Assembly (NCBI GenBank): GCA_020698575.1
Contig: CM036242.1
Location: forward strand, 41,598,662-41,662,661
DNA from: Bostrychus sinensis
Lineage: Eukaryota > Chordata > Actinopteri > Gobiiformes > Eleotridae
DNA length: 64,000 nucleotides
Reading direction: 5' to 3'
In this document: piece by piece, positions 43,818 through 56,000 of the stretch
Numbering within the stretch: the first letter of the stretch is position 1
How the letters are laid out: every line of letters starts with the position of its first letter
Position numbers and translations under genes: made by a program
Notes under the pieces: model-generated
What the model was told of the DNA's origin: nothing
Seen by the model: only the letters and a program-made list of their open reading frames with translations
Databases searched by the model: none

Positions 43818-45330
43818 CATGTTTCTTGACCTTTTCTTGAGACCGTCCCACTTCTGACTGTGCTCTTAATCAAACTGTGTTTCAAAACTCCCCTGTAGCC
43901 CCCTGCAGGAGTTTTTTTTAGGTCCCGGGCCCAAATGCAGCATCAGCAGACAGAGCAATGTGAAATGTTTGGGAGGCGGAGCTGTGCAGAGTGTGGTACA
44001 GTAGCCCGGTGTCTTCAGAGAGGACAGCTCAGGGAACCCCCAGATGGAGGCTGACGCTCTTAAATTAATTGCCTTTGTTTCCAAAGGCTGCGCTGGGCCT
44101 GTGAGCCATTACCTCATCCATCTGCACCTCTCCAGCACCAACCTGATGGGATAAGTGCACTCGTTAGGAGCCTGAGCAGAAACAATCGTTTTTAGTTTAT
44201 CTAATCTTTAATTTTCATAAATCTGGTTTAAGGGGATATTTTATACTTGTATTTATATTTTTAAACCAATTGTGGTCACCACTAGAACAGCATTGCATGT
44301 TTTACAAACTTTAAATACATCTGATTAACCCTTGTGCCTCAATGAGGACAAAAGTTTCCTTTCCAAGTTTTATTTTTGTGATAACTTTACAATGGTTCTT
44401 ACCTTTTCTATGAAATTTGGCTCAGGTGTGTATTTCATCACAAATGCTGATATTCTAAACTGTGTGCAGAGCAACTGCAGCTCGCCTCACTGTTGTGGGT
44501 TAGCGTCTGGACTTTGACCATTTGCCAAATGTCTCTCTTTCTTCACCGTCCAGGATTTCCTGTTACTAAAGCATAGAAAGAAGATGTTTTAGCAATCACT
44601 GGATAAAGATACATAGTATCTTGTATATTTATTCCAGTGTTAAGTGCTATTATGTTCCCTTTCGGTCATCATCCCAACATAGACATTGCCAAAATGTGTC
44701 CCTCATGTGGCTATCTCTGGAGGTCCAAGCTGCTCTCCTGTTGTTTCCTGGCACATGAATGTTAACAGCCTTACTATATTCCATTATCTATTCCCAGTTT
44801 AGCAGATTTTCTACTGGTCAGCCAATGTCTTTAAAAATCCATCAGTACCTCGCCATCAATACTCCTGTCTCAGTGTCTGTTGTCCCTCATAAGTCCACAG
44901 TAGTTAGATGAGATTCGCTTTGTCCCGGTTTCCTGTGGACCATAAGGTTTGTTGTGTCTCACCCTGCTGCCGGTACGGAGCGAGGAAGCGAGCTTTGGCT
45001 ATAAATATCTGCTCATTCACTAGGCCACAGCGTGTCTCTCCTGGTTACTCCTCCACATCTCCACTCAGACAATGCTAATGTATTCTGCAGCAGACTTGAT
45101 CTCACCTCCTGAAGGAGATCTGTATAAGTTGTGATGACAGGCATCAGAGCACTCACATCAGCAGTTCCCAAATTTTGTGCACCAAGGATAATAACACAGA
45201 GATACAGGTGCTATCATAAATTAGAATAACATGTAAAAGTGTGCATTTTTCTCTCAGATCTTCAATTCAAAAAGTGAAACACAGATATTATTAGTTGCAT
45301 TACACTGTAAAACCTTGACCTTGACCTTGT
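43818..45330. other. Unique spacer, possible conserved non-coding segment at 43890-44180
   Basis: No exon recognised. 43890-44180 is unique and has 'aattaattgcctttgtttcc' and 'ggcctgtgagccattacctc'; this resembles conserved enhancer sequence in texture only. The minus-strand frame at 44084-43866 has no domain that I know. Confidence 0.35.
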
Positions 45331-46096
45331 GCGGGAGGTTGAGTGGTATTGGCTAGATATAGTCGGGCTCACCTCCACGCACAGCCTGGGCTCTGAAACC
45401 CAGCTCCTTGAGAGGGGCTGGACTCTCCACCACTCTGGAGTTGCCCGCGGTGAAAGGTGGCTGGCTGTTGTGGGCTTGCTTATAGCTCCCTAGCTCAGCC
45501 GCTCAAGTGGAGGAGTTCAAGTATCTTGGGGTCTTGTTCATGAGTGAGGGAAGGATGGAGCGTGAGATCGACAGACGGATCGGTGCAGCGTCTGCAGTAA
45601 TGCCGTCGGTCTGTTGTGGTGAAGAAGGAGCTGAGCCAAAAGGCAAAGCTCTCGATTTACCATCGATCTACGTTCCTACTCTCACCTATGGTCATGAGCT
45701 TTGGGTCATGACCGAAAGGACAAGATCCCAGATACAAGCGGCTGAAATGAGTTTCCTCCGCAGGGTGGCTGGGCGCACCCTTAGAGATAGGGTGAAGAGC
45801 TCTGAGTAGAGCCGCTGCTCTTCCACATTGAGAGGAGTCAGTTGAGGTGGCTCGGGCATCTGTTTCGGATGACTCCTGGTCCCTCCCTGGGGAGGTGTTC
45901 ATGTCCCACCGGGCGGATGCCCCGGAAAAGACCAAGGACACACTGGAGGGACTACGTCTCTCGGCTGGCCTGGGAACACCTTGGGGTCCCCCCAGTAGAG
46001 CTGGAGGAAGTGTCTGTGGAGAGGGAAGTCTGGGCATCTCTGCTTAGGCTGCTGCCCCCGCGACCCGGCCCTGGATAAAGCAGAAGAAGATGGATG
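45331..46096 (+). mobile_element. Rex3 (RTE-clade LINE) copy with internal deletion
   Basis: The 5' part (45331-45500) encodes in broken frames 'REVEWYWLDIVGLTSTHSLG', 'LLERGWTLHHSGVA', 'GLLIAP', which is endonuclease-domain sequence. At about 45505 it jumps to 'EEFKYLGVLFMSEGRMEREI', 'YVPTLTYGHELWVMTERTRS', and then the C-terminal 'MSFLRRVAGRTLRDRVKSSE', 'RWLGHLFRMT', 'RLAWEHLGVPPVELEEVS', 'LLRLLPPRPGPG'. The reverse-transcriptase core is missing. The tail is 'gaagaagatggatgga', with only about two GATG units. The copy is defective. Confidence 0.9.
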
Positions 46097-46857
46097 GACA
46101 AAGTAATACATTTTACTGCTTTGTTTTCTTATCATTTTGATAATTAAGGCTCACAGTTACAGAAAACCCCAGATTCAATTATGCACAAAATTCGAATGTT
46201 GTGAAAAAGTTTCATATTGTAAATTTTTTCACTTGAACTCTAAATGAACTGAAACATTTGTAGAGGTTTCCTGAACCTTTAAATGGTATTAGTCTGGTTT
46301 AGTTGGCCCCACAGTCATGGGGAGGACTACGGACAGGTGTCCAGTCACTGACCCCTCCACAGAGAGGATAGCAGGACCTGCTGCTCACAAAGTGCTGTGT
46401 TAAAGCAGATTACTAGAAATCTGAGTGGATAAGTGTGGGAGAAAAAGATGCAGAAGCAGCAGGACAGCTGCATCCTGAAGACAAATGTCCAGAAAAACCC
46501 AGAACAGAACTTTGTTCTGTTGTTGTTGTTCCACTCAGAGGGAGTGGACTGAGGCTGGAGTCACCACACACAGATGAATCAAGACATTTATCTGCAACTG
46601 TGTCAGGGCTTTCCTGAACCAGAGACAGGGTTAGCAGCAGCTTTTCTAATGGATGTTAATAGGCCACTGTTTTTCCTGATGTATAAAGTCAACACAGCCT
46701 TTTACTGTGAAGGTTTAGAGGACTGCATGCTTCCTTCTGCTCACAAGTTTTATGCAGAGGCTGATTTAATCATCCAATATGACCCACAGTGCCTAAAGTA
46801 CCTTACACTGGGCACATGACCATGGTATTACTGGGACAGAGTGAGCAGAAAACGCTA
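46097..46857. other. Non-coding spacer
   Basis: Nothing recognised. Open frames at 46435-46617 and 46574-46819 have no known domain. Confidence 0.4.
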
Positions 46858-47024
46858 GGGTCTGTCACAGATCACCAACAACATTTATTTAGATGGATTT
46901 GGGATTTTTTTGTAGTAACAAAAAGTTACAACCAGCTTTAATGGGAGTTGGTGTTTAGATTCTACATAGCACAGGAAAGAATTATCCCTAAAAATAAATG
47001 TTGTTGGTGATCTCTGACAGACCC
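46858..47024. mobile_element. 167-bp MITE with TIRs of about 33 bp
   Basis: The left end is GGGTCTGTCACAGATCACCA followed by 'acaacatttattt'. The right end in reverse complement is GGGTCTGTCAGAGATCACCA followed by 'acaacatttattt', with a single mismatch over about 33 bp. The two arms make up about 40% of the element. No duplication of the flanks was evident, and no second copy was seen in this window. Confidence 0.85.
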
Positions 47025-48123
47025 AAGGCTGTAATTATGTACAATAGGTGGGCAACATTTATCACTTTTCCTCTGATTAGCCCTTATGTGAATGCTCGGC
47101 ACACTTACATGCACACAAAACTCCTGATTTCAGGGATTTACAATGACCAGTGAAAGACCGAAATGCAAACATAGCACAGATGATTTCTGCTACATCTGTG
47201 ACAACAACATTCAAACAACAGCAGAAAATTACAGACTTTGTTAAAAAGGTATATTCTGCATATTTTGGACTGAAGCTTGGTAACCAGGACAAACCATGGG
47301 CTCCTCATACAGTGGGCCAGGCTTGTGTTGAGAACCTTAAACTGTGGACCAAAGGAAATAGAAAAAGCTTAGGTTTTGGCATTCCATTGGCATGGAGCGA
47401 GAGAAATCATAGCGATGACTGCTATTACTGTATGTATAAGCCTGTCATTTACCACAGTTATTAAAAACTTCATTCTTATTTTGTGGGAAAACAGTACGCG
47501 ATAGGGAATTTTCAGTGGCATATTTGAACTCAGCATGACCAAAATAGGTAAAAAAAAGTGTGATTTTCAAAACAGCATAAACTTTTTTTCCAAGATGCAG
47601 GGTGGTGTAATAATAAGACAGACTTGAAATGATCACCAGCCCACTGTTTGGGAACCCCTGCCCTCCATGGACTCTGCTGTCCATCTGCCATTGGGACAGA
47701 CCCGGGGCTGTGCCAGGACGTTGTTGCTGCTCAGTGCGTGCTTCTTTGTCTCACTGCTGCTGTTGGCTTCTACATTGTCCGTGGTGTAAATGGCTGGCTG
47801 CTCGCTCGGCCGTCAGCTGACTCTTGTCCATTTGTAGATGAGTGGAGTGAGTCTGAAGCCAATTTAGTGGGCCGCGGTGCCAGCGTGTGCCAGGACGGTG
47901 AGCCAGCACCAGTGACAATGGGGCGTTTGTCTGGCTCAGTCTCTGGGCTGTGATGGATACATTACCTTATTCATATCTCTGAATGTACTCCTGCATATAG
48001 GCTGTGTTGTTAGCAGCTGAATGGATAAATAACTGCCTGGCCTGGAACACAGTTGGTAAATACAAAAACTGAATACTTTGACTTCTATAGTTTAAAGTTT
48101 TAATGATTGTTTTTAAAAGTCTC
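47025..48123. other. Spacer, with a GC-richer unique segment at 47630-47960
   Basis: No exon that I can support. The frame at 47648-47953 (about 100 codons) is open in unique, GC-richer sequence but has no recognisable domain, no clear splice sites and no family resemblance. Confidence 0.35.
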
Positions 48124-48290
48124 AATCAGGGTTTGACATTAACACTCCCAACCGGCCAAATACTGGTAGATTTCCATTTTGGTTAGTAGCACTTTTAGTC
48201 TCACTGCCACTTTGGCTGGTTAGATTTTATGCATGTATCTTAACTTTAGAGTTCCTCTATTCCTTTTGCTATGTTTGAGTGACCGTTTAT
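48124..48290. mobile_element. Fragment of the CAGGGCTTGACATTA hAT family
   Basis: 'cagggtttgacattaacact' and 'ccaaccggccaaatactgg' match the end of the element at 10272-11218 (reverse of 11130-11218). Only one end is present. Confidence 0.7.
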
Positions 48291-49759
48291 TTTGCTACAG
48301 ACTAATTCATCATGATTTGAGAAAAAAACTAAAACAAAAAAAGACATTTTTTAGAACATAGAACATCATTTTCTTCAGCTTTTTCTCCTTTCGGGTTTTC
48401 CCTTCAGCTTGGTTTTAGTTTGATTTCCATGGAGCCAAAGTAACATGAGCACAGGAACTTGGTAGCAGCGTTTTATTTTAAAAGTTGGTTGATCCAGGAA
48501 TGTGCGTTGGTTTGTAACATTTTCAGGTAAAATAAAAAATAATAATAATAATCATTTGGTACTAATTTAAAATGTCCCTGAATGCATTCATAAATTATTT
48601 AGAAGACTTTAAAAAGTTCAACCACCTGAGCAGACATTTTGGCTTTTCACCTCTGTTTTAGCTTTAGTTCCACTCCATTTCAGCTAAGTGACTAAGTGAG
48701 TCTGATTTGCACATAATTCATTGTAATGACTTGCAGCAGCTTAATAAAAGCTCTTTTTGTGTCAAACACAAGGCAAGTGGACCACTGAAAAGGTAGAAAC
48801 TTTATCCAAAATGCTTATTGTTCTCTGGTAAATCCAGCGGGGTCAGGAGGTAAACTCATGTGGGTGTCCACAGAGGATTTTGTGCCTGTGTTGAACACAG
48901 AGTTCAGACCAAAACCTAAAACTTGGTGGTGGTTTTGCCAAATCTGCCCCCGCTCGGTCCAGACCCCAGTCCCAGGTAGAGCATCAGACGCATCAGACTC
49001 TCCTCCACACGCCTCAGGACACACAGACTTCATCATCCAACAAACCATCCAACACTGGCTTTGTTCAACTGAAAACCAACAGGAGCGCTGAGGGGTTCAC
49101 AATAGGAAAAAAATTGGCTGACTGAATTTCTTATTCATGTGCACATAAATAAATTAGAATATTGTGGGAAAAACACCCAAGTTTAATTATTTTATATCTG
49201 TGAAGAGTCTCATGGATCCAGGCTAATTTAGTCATAACAAAAGGTTTAAAAAGAAATCATCTGGACTTGGTTTTTAAAGTTGAAGACAAAAGCCTCTTGG
49301 ATGCTCTTGTCCATTTTCAGATGAACAAAGCCAATCTTGGATTTTGGTTTGTTCGATGAGGAAGTGAGTTTTTATATCAATGACATTTAAAGTGGTATTT
49401 GGTTGAGACAAAAAAGCAAAGTCACTTAAAATGCTTACATTTCTTACAGTTCTAAAGTTATCAAGGCTATTTCACATTATTTCACATGTATTGTTACACA
49501 CCACTTAAAATAAATGAATGACTGATAATAACAGAAAAGTGGCTAATTTAGTCCTGTTTATGTGTAGTTACATTGAGAAACTGCACAAAAACACAAACGG
49601 ACAAAAGGGAATCAAAGTGAAACAGATGAATATTTTCACAGCATTCACACGATGTTTAACAAGATCATTGTCAAGCTCTGAACTCCGAGCTGAAGTTTAG
49701 AGCTAAACCTATATTGTGTTAATTATTATGTAGTATTCTGAAGTGATGACTTGAAATGC
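48291..49759. other. Non-coding spacer
   Basis: No exon recognised. 49195-49300 is related to the small inverted-repeat sequence at 37530 ('atcatctggacttggttttt'). The rest is not identified. Confidence 0.45.
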
Positions 49760-50217
49760 ACAAGTTTCAGTGTAACATGTACAGGTCCACAGATTTGGAA
49801 TGAGATTGACACCATGTGAAAAGAATCAACATCTCTGTCTATTTTCAAAAAAAGATTAAAACAAAAATTGCTATTAAATTATGTAAAATTCTAAACCCCA
49901 TATGGCTGGTTCCCATAAAGTAAACTTATGTAAAAGCTGTATATGTGTTTAAATTGTAAACTGTGAATTAGTATCTGATGTGTCAAAACTTGATCTAATG
50001 AACTATGAATTAATGTTTAGGATTTCTAGGTCTGAGATAAATGTAGGTGTTAGGTATTTGTTTATAATTGTATGTATGTTTATGAAATGTCTGGGCCCCT
50101 ATTTATAAGCTCGGGAGCTTTTGGGGAGTCCCATTTTACAAAAGATTTTATTAACAAATATGATTTGTGCCTTGTATATTTGCATATTTTGTAAATAAAC
50201 TTTGAACTGAACTGAAT
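49760..50217 (+). mobile_element. 3' end of a CR1/L2-group LINE
   Basis: 'tccacagatttggaatgaga' encodes 'GPQIWNEID'-like sequence, followed in a frameshift by 'SIFKKRLKQKLL', the common C-terminal pattern of CR1/L2-group LINEs. The 3' UTR ends 'aataaactttgaactgaact', a short repeated tail as in this group. The upstream part is missing or too eroded. Confidence 0.65.
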
Positions 50218-50362
50218 AATAGCAGGAAAATGCAATGCTGTTGTAGTGTCCCTTTAACAGTAATGGTGTATTAAAAATCCCATATGCTGTGAAGTCACCA
50301 GTTTTTGTGTCACTCTCGAGTCCTCAGCGTGCAAGTCTGAGTCTTGAGTCACTAAAGACTAG

Positions 50363-50408
50363 TCCGAGTCCAGTCCGAGTCCAGTCCGAGTCCAGTCCGA
50401 GTCCAGTC
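50363..50408 (+). repeat. 12-bp tandem repeat (AGTCCGAGTCC), about four units
   Basis: 'agtccgagtcc' repeats almost without change about four times inside the left half of the composite repeat. Confidence 0.9.
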
Positions 50409-50524
50409 ATTTTGAGTTGAGGTTTGAGTCGGACTCCAGTCCACATCAGTTTGAGTCTAAATGAGCTGAAGGCGAGTCCAAGTCAAGTCACCAAATTTAG
50501 TAAACTTACAACTCGGACATTTTG

Positions 50525-50910
50525 GTTTATTTATTTATTAAGATTCCCATTTGCTTCCTCCGCAGTGGTTGCTGGTCTTCCTGGGGTCCAGATTAGAATA
50601 TGCAATAATTTAAATACAAAATGCATTCACAATATAGTGCAAAAATGTACAGATCTTTTGTCCGAAGTATTTAACGCATTTACATGAAGCGGTCAGTCAG
50701 AGTTAGGGCTGAGGGAACATCTCAGAGTTTTTTAAAAAGTAAATAAACTGGGTAAATTCCTTACATTTTTAGGTAATTTATTCCACAGCTGAAATGATCT
50801 AAAAATCTTTTAACTGTTGATTTGGATCCTAGCTTTGTTGAGACCTGTATTTCATAACAGAACATAAACTTATGGCTGTTTTTGCTCACAATTATTAGAT
50901 AGCACTGACT
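50525..50910 (-). mobile_element. LINE 3' end, minus strand
   Basis: Read in reverse, '..tctggaccccaggaagacca' and 'aagcaaatgggaatcttaat' with 'aaataaataaa' form a common 3' terminus of fish non-LTR elements ('ggaccccaggaaga..aatggggatc.taataaa'). No coding part is recognised. Confidence 0.6.
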
Positions 50911-50916
50911 CTGCTT

Positions 50917-51383
50917 CAGTGGTGGAAGAAGTACTCAGTTTCTTCACTTAAATAAAAGTACAGATAAAAGAGCAAAAATGTACTCAAGTAAAAGTAAAGT
51001 ATCATCTTAAAATTTCTACTTAAGTAAAAGTACTCGACAGCTCATGAATGTATTAAATGAACAAACGATGAAATGAACAAACTGCTGCAGTAGAAGAGAC
51101 TGAATCTGTCTCTGAGCTCTGAGCTCTTTATTATTCTGATGTTTCTAAAGCAGTACTACTTTACTGCATCTGTTATATTTAAGTACTGTGTGTCTACAAT
51201 GAGGCCATGACAAAAACACATGATTTTAGACCAAACTCAAAATACTTTATACTTCAAACCAACTCATAAATGTAGTGGAGTAAAAAATTTAGATACTTGC
51301 TCTAAAATGTAAGTACAGTTTACAAATACAGATGCACAAAAATTGTACTTAAGTAAAGTAACTATTTTTACCTTTACCACTGC
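50917..51383 (+). mobile_element. TIR element, CAGTGGTGGAAGAAGTACT
   Basis: The left end is CAGTGGTGGAAGAAGTACTC and the right end is 'aactatttttacctttaccactg', with a short inverted match (CAGTGGT..). It is full of 'aagtaaaagtac' motifs. This is a very common fish repeat type. A fragment is at 34961-35150. Confidence 0.75.
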
Positions 51384-51600
51384 CTATATTGCGCTGTACC
51401 ATCTACGCTTACAACATAAAAAGTAAGTGTGACTTACAAGCTTAGAGGCTAAGTCCAAGTCATCAGTTCACAAGTCTAATCACAAATTCACAAATCCGAG
51501 TCAAGTCACGGGCTCTGGTCTGCCAGAAAAGATTAGTCCAAGTCTCAAGTCTGTTCCCTAATAATAACTCAAGTTCAAGTCTGAGGATTGAGGCCTAAAC

Positions 51601-51939
51601 ACAGATCTTTAAAGCAGTGGAGGCTTGGAAAGAACATGCAGAACTTGCTCAGACAATGAGGCAACAATGAGGCGAGTGCAGCAGCAGAGGATAGAGACTG
51701 GTGTTGTTCATGAGCAGCGGCAGTGACGATGGGGCCGGATGAGAGTGGTACAAGTGCAGGGCTCCGAGCTAATGGACTGTAAAATGAGTTGTACTATTAT
51801 TAACGCCGTGACCTCTGCTTCACACAGATACAGTGGCAGTTTGAGTCCGAGAGCTTCTGCTACTGCTGGTTACTCAGTGGAGGAAGTACAGTCTGTGTGT
51901 GATATTAAGGTGCAGTGAAGCAGGCAGTGAGGAAAAGAC
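51601..51939. other. Non-coding spacer
   Basis: Nothing recognised in this stretch. Confidence 0.4.
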
Positions 51940-52600
51940 AGGAGGCAGAGTTGAAGATGTTAAGCTTCTCTTTGAGAGTGATGAGGATGGACAGGATTAG
52001 AAATGAGTACGTCAGAGGAACAGCTCTTTAGACTTTATTGATCCCCATAGGGAAATTTGTTCTCTGCATTTGACCCATCCCTCACTGCCACTGGGGCGAC
52101 CTGTCAGAAGCAGTGGCAGCAGCAGTCACGGGGCAGCGCCCAGGGACCCTTCTCCAGATTTTGAGCCAGGAGCCTGGTCAGGAGTTTCTACAGCTGGAGG
52201 ATTAGGCTGTTGTTCTTGTTCTGAGGTTGATGGGAAACCAAAGCACCAGGAGAAAACCCACGCAGACACAGGAAGAACATGCAAACTCCATACATAAAGG
52301 CCCCACACGGTCCAGGAATCAAACCCGGGACCTTCTTGCTTTGAGGCGAGCGTGCTAACCACTAAGCCACCGTGCCCCATGTTAGATGTTTTGGTAAAGC
52401 CAGAGAGGCCAGAGTGAGATGGTTTGGACATGAACAGAGGAGGGACAGTGAATATATGAGTAGAAGGATGCTGAGGTTAGAGCTGGAGGCCCAGAGGAAG
52501 ACCCAAGAAGAGAATTATGGATGTAGTGAAAGAGGACACAATGTCAGTTGGTGTGAGAGAAGCAGAAGCAGAGAAGAAGGCACAAACTCTGAATGAATAT
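51940..52600 (+). mobile_element. LINE C-terminal fragment carrying a reverse SINE, copy 1
   Basis: The first part (51950-52022) encodes 'KMLSFSLRVMRMDRIRNEYV'-like sequence and the last part (52396-52600) 'ARVRWFGHEQRRDSEYMSRR', the C-terminal region of a common fish LINE. They are split by a tRNA-derived SINE on the minus strand (52030-52375). Frames are broken. Confidence 0.75.
52030..52375 (-). mobile_element. tRNA-derived SINE, minus strand, copy 1
   Basis: Read in reverse from about 52375: 'ggcacggtggcttagtggtt' (A-box region of a tRNA-like head), 'gtcccgggtttgattcctgg' (B-box), then 'agtttgcatgttcttcctgt' and 'tctgcgtgggttttctcctg'. It ends in 'ccctatggggatcaataaag'. The second copy is at 59195-59505. 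Confidence 0.8.
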
Positions 52601-53015
52601 TAGAGATAATCATGAAGTGATGCGCTCAGTCTTATCTTTATGGCTACGTTCACACTGCAGGTAAAAGTGGCCCAAATCTGACTTTTTTACCCCTATGTGA
52701 CCTGTATCTGATATTTCTGTGACAGTGTTTACAGCACAAATCTGATTATTTCAAATGCAACCCAGGCCACTTTCATATGTGTTCCTCCTAAATCAGATAT
52801 GTATACAGTTTTTTACAAAGTGACTGCAGTCTGAACGGACAAGTCATATTTCATCTGACTTTTATGTCACTGAAATGTAAAAGACAGCACAATTCTGCAC
52901 TGGGAGAGGCAAGAAGGGGACAGATCAAATGATAACATACATAACAGACAGCGCAGATGAAGCTGAGTCGGTGAAAAAAGTGATGTTTTTAACTTAGTTT
53001 GTAATAAAGGTGACA

Positions 53016-56000
53016 AGGGTGGATGGCGGTTGACCCTGTGTTCACCGATGTGTTGAATGAATGAAGAATTTGTTTTATACCGATTTTTATAGCTTTTAGT
53101 ATAACTTTTTAAGTGGTTGTGCTGCTTTTTACAAGTGCTTTTGACGTGCATCTTTTCATAATGAAATTTTACTACACCTGTGCTGTTCTTTTTGTTCTGC
53201 TCACCTGGACTGCGACAGGCAGTGCACAGTCAGGCCAGACACACAGCACTCGGACCAAGACACAAACCTTGACATATACCCGCAAAGCTTTGCTCTCTCT
53301 GCGGCCGAATGCCAGAGGCCTGACCGTGGTTATACCTCCACCATTAGACTGTATTCTGTGGCGGAAAACAAAAAAGAAAAAGCGGGGCTCACATGGAGGG
53401 ATCCGAACACTTGATTTGTGCTTTGGTAACATCAATGACGCAGATAAACCAGTATGCAGACCCCCTATTGGCAAATCAGATCACAATGTAATTCATTTAC
53501 TTCCAAAATACAGACAGTTGGTGAAACGAGTAAAGCCAAATGTGAAGACTGTCCAAGTCTGGAACTCTGAATGTGAGGAGAGGCTAAAAGACTGTTTTGA
53601 AACAACAAATTGGAACATATTCTTTGACTTGATCACAGATCCACGTGAGCTTACAGACTGTATTACATCATATATAAAGTTCTGTGAGCAGTCTGTTGTC
53701 ACCAATAAAACAGTCTGTGTCTACTCAAATAACAAACCATGGCTCACCAGAGATCTAAAGCTGTGTCTAAATGAAAAGAAAATGGCATTCATAAAAGCTG
53801 ACAAGGAGGGACTAAACAGTAAAAGAAGGAAGTTAAGATCTAAAATGCAGAAGGCTAAAACTGACTTCAAAAATAAAATTGAAATGAAGTTTTGTTCAGG
53901 TAACCCCCGCCAGGCCTGGGAGGGGCTAAACAGAATGATGGGAAGAGCAAAAAAGGTTCAGGCAGACTACTGTTCAGAGGACTTACCTTTGTTAATGACC
54001 TGAACCACTTTTACCATTGTTTTGACTCTGCTGACGCCAAGGAGAAGGGTTACTCTGCCTGTGAGGGTGTGTCCAGGAACCAGAGCATTCAGCTGTCTGT
54101 GGAGGCTGTAGGCAGCTGTCTGTCACAGATTAATCCCCACAAGGCACCTGGACCTGAATGTTTAGGTGGACGCATACTGAAAGTTTGTTCTGTTCAGCTC
54201 AAGGAAGCCTTGACAGCTTTATTTCAGGTTTTATTTAATACTTGTACTGTTCCAACAATGTGGAAGACATCAATAATTAGGCCACTGCCCAAAAAAACAG
54301 GAACTAAAGTGCTAAATAACTTTCGTCCTATTGCACTTACTTCAGTGCTAGCAAAATGTATGGAAAGAGTGGTCAGTAAACATCGAGTCTTGGCTGTAAA
54401 AGACCAACCTGACCCTCTACAGTTTGTCTATCGGCCAAGAAGAGGGACAGAGGACGCCACACTGACATAAATAAATACTGTTACTAGACACCTGCAGCAG
54501 AAGAGCGCTTATGCACGGATCTTATTCATTGATTTGACTTCTGCCTTTAATACAATGAAGACTCACATTCTGCTCAGACAGCCTGCCTCTCTGGGGGTCA
54601 ATGGGGGCTGGTTCACAGGATCAGGGATTTTCTTACTGATTGACCACAGAGAGAGTACATGAATGGCTTTGTGTCTGATGAGGTCATTGCCAACATGTGA
54701 GCACCACAGGGATGTGTGTTGTTGCCTGTGTTGTTTTCCCTGTACAATAATGCCCTGCAGATAAAAGAGAGTAATGTTAAACTCTTCAAATATGCTGATG
54801 ACATGGCTATTGTCGGTCTTTTTAGCAACAATGTCAGCTCTAACTATGTAACTCATGTGCAGAATGTTGAACAGTGGTGTAAACATCATTCCCTGCTTAT
54901 CAATGTAGATAAAACCAAGGAACTAGTCCTGAATTACTCAGGCCCCATTCAGTCTCTGTCCATCTCGGATCAGTCTGTTGAAGCTGTGAGTAGTTTCAAG
55001 TATTTGGGAACACACATTGACTTCTCGCTTAATGTGGAAGAGATTTATAAAAAGGCCAATCAGAGATTGTTTATGGGCTTTGGTGTCAGTCCACATGTTC
55101 TTGAGAGAGTCTATGTCAGTCTGATTGAAAGTGTTTTAATTTTCAATATCACTGTCTGGTTTGTTTTTTTGACTGTGACTAATAAGAACAAACTGAACAG
55201 GATTGTCAGAAATGCAGGGAAGATCATTGGTCGAGACCAAAAACAACCGAACCTACTTTATCAGACTGCTATGTTCAGGATGGCCAAATCTATTTCCAGT
55301 GACACTGAACACCCTTTCTTTAGTGAATTTAGTTTAATGCCTTCTGGACGACGCTATAAAATTCCTCTAGCATTTAAGGTTAGGCTTAAAACGTTCCTCT
55401 TTGAGAAAGCTTATGGTCAGGGCAGCTAGGAACAGGGTCAACTCCACAGTTGAAGCTAGGCTGCTCTAGGAGCTAGAAGCTGGGGGAAGTATGGTGCACT
55501 GAGCCTCTGTCCTCTGGTTTCATCTGCTGCTCCTCTTCCTATCACTGTAATTAATATAATGAAATACTCTATATCTCCAATCAATTCATTGCTATTCACA
55601 AGTTGTCCCTCTCTCCCGCTCCCCTCTGGGGGAGTGGGGACTGTTTCAGATGCCTGGCTGCTGGCAGATGTCCCAGTGACGATTGGATCTTAGCTGACCC
55701 CATCTGTGCTCCTGTCCCGACCTGTGGGCCCTCAACCTCACCTCTAAGGATTTCCCGGATCTACCTCAACCCACTCACCTGTCTGGATGAGGCCACCTGC
55801 TGCATCCTATGGACTTCCTCAACCTACCTCACCCCACTCTCCTGGATGAATCCTTACAGAGCTGATCTATGATCCTATAGATGAGCTAAGGGACTAGCAG
55901 TCATAGATGCATTGCCTGTCCGTCCTGGGAGAGGATCTCTCCTTCAATATGGGCTCCATAAGGTTTCTTCTTTTTTCCCGTAGCTGGGTTTTTTAGGAGT

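Larger units (their letters stand above)
50300..51600. mobile_element. Composite repeat built of 'gagtcc/caagtc' units, with two insertions
   Basis: The left part (50310-50512: 'gagtcttgagtcactaaaga', 'ggcgagtccaagtcaagtca') and the right part (51430-51595: 'gctaagtccaagtcatcagt', 'tccgagtcaagtcacgggct') belong to one fish repeat type. Between them lie a LINE 3' end in reverse (50525-50910) and the 'cagtggtggaagaagtact' element (50917-51383). TIRs of the outer element are not clear. Confidence 0.6.

Noticed and set aside
47648..47953. Possible small exon or gene in a GC-richer segment
   Set aside because: No recognisable protein family, no clear acceptor or donor pair, and no neighbouring exon in phase.
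53113..53480. Possible secreted host protein, because the frame starts with a hydrophobic leader
   Set aside because: The frame continues straight into LINE endonuclease and ORF sequence, so it belongs to the retrotransposon.
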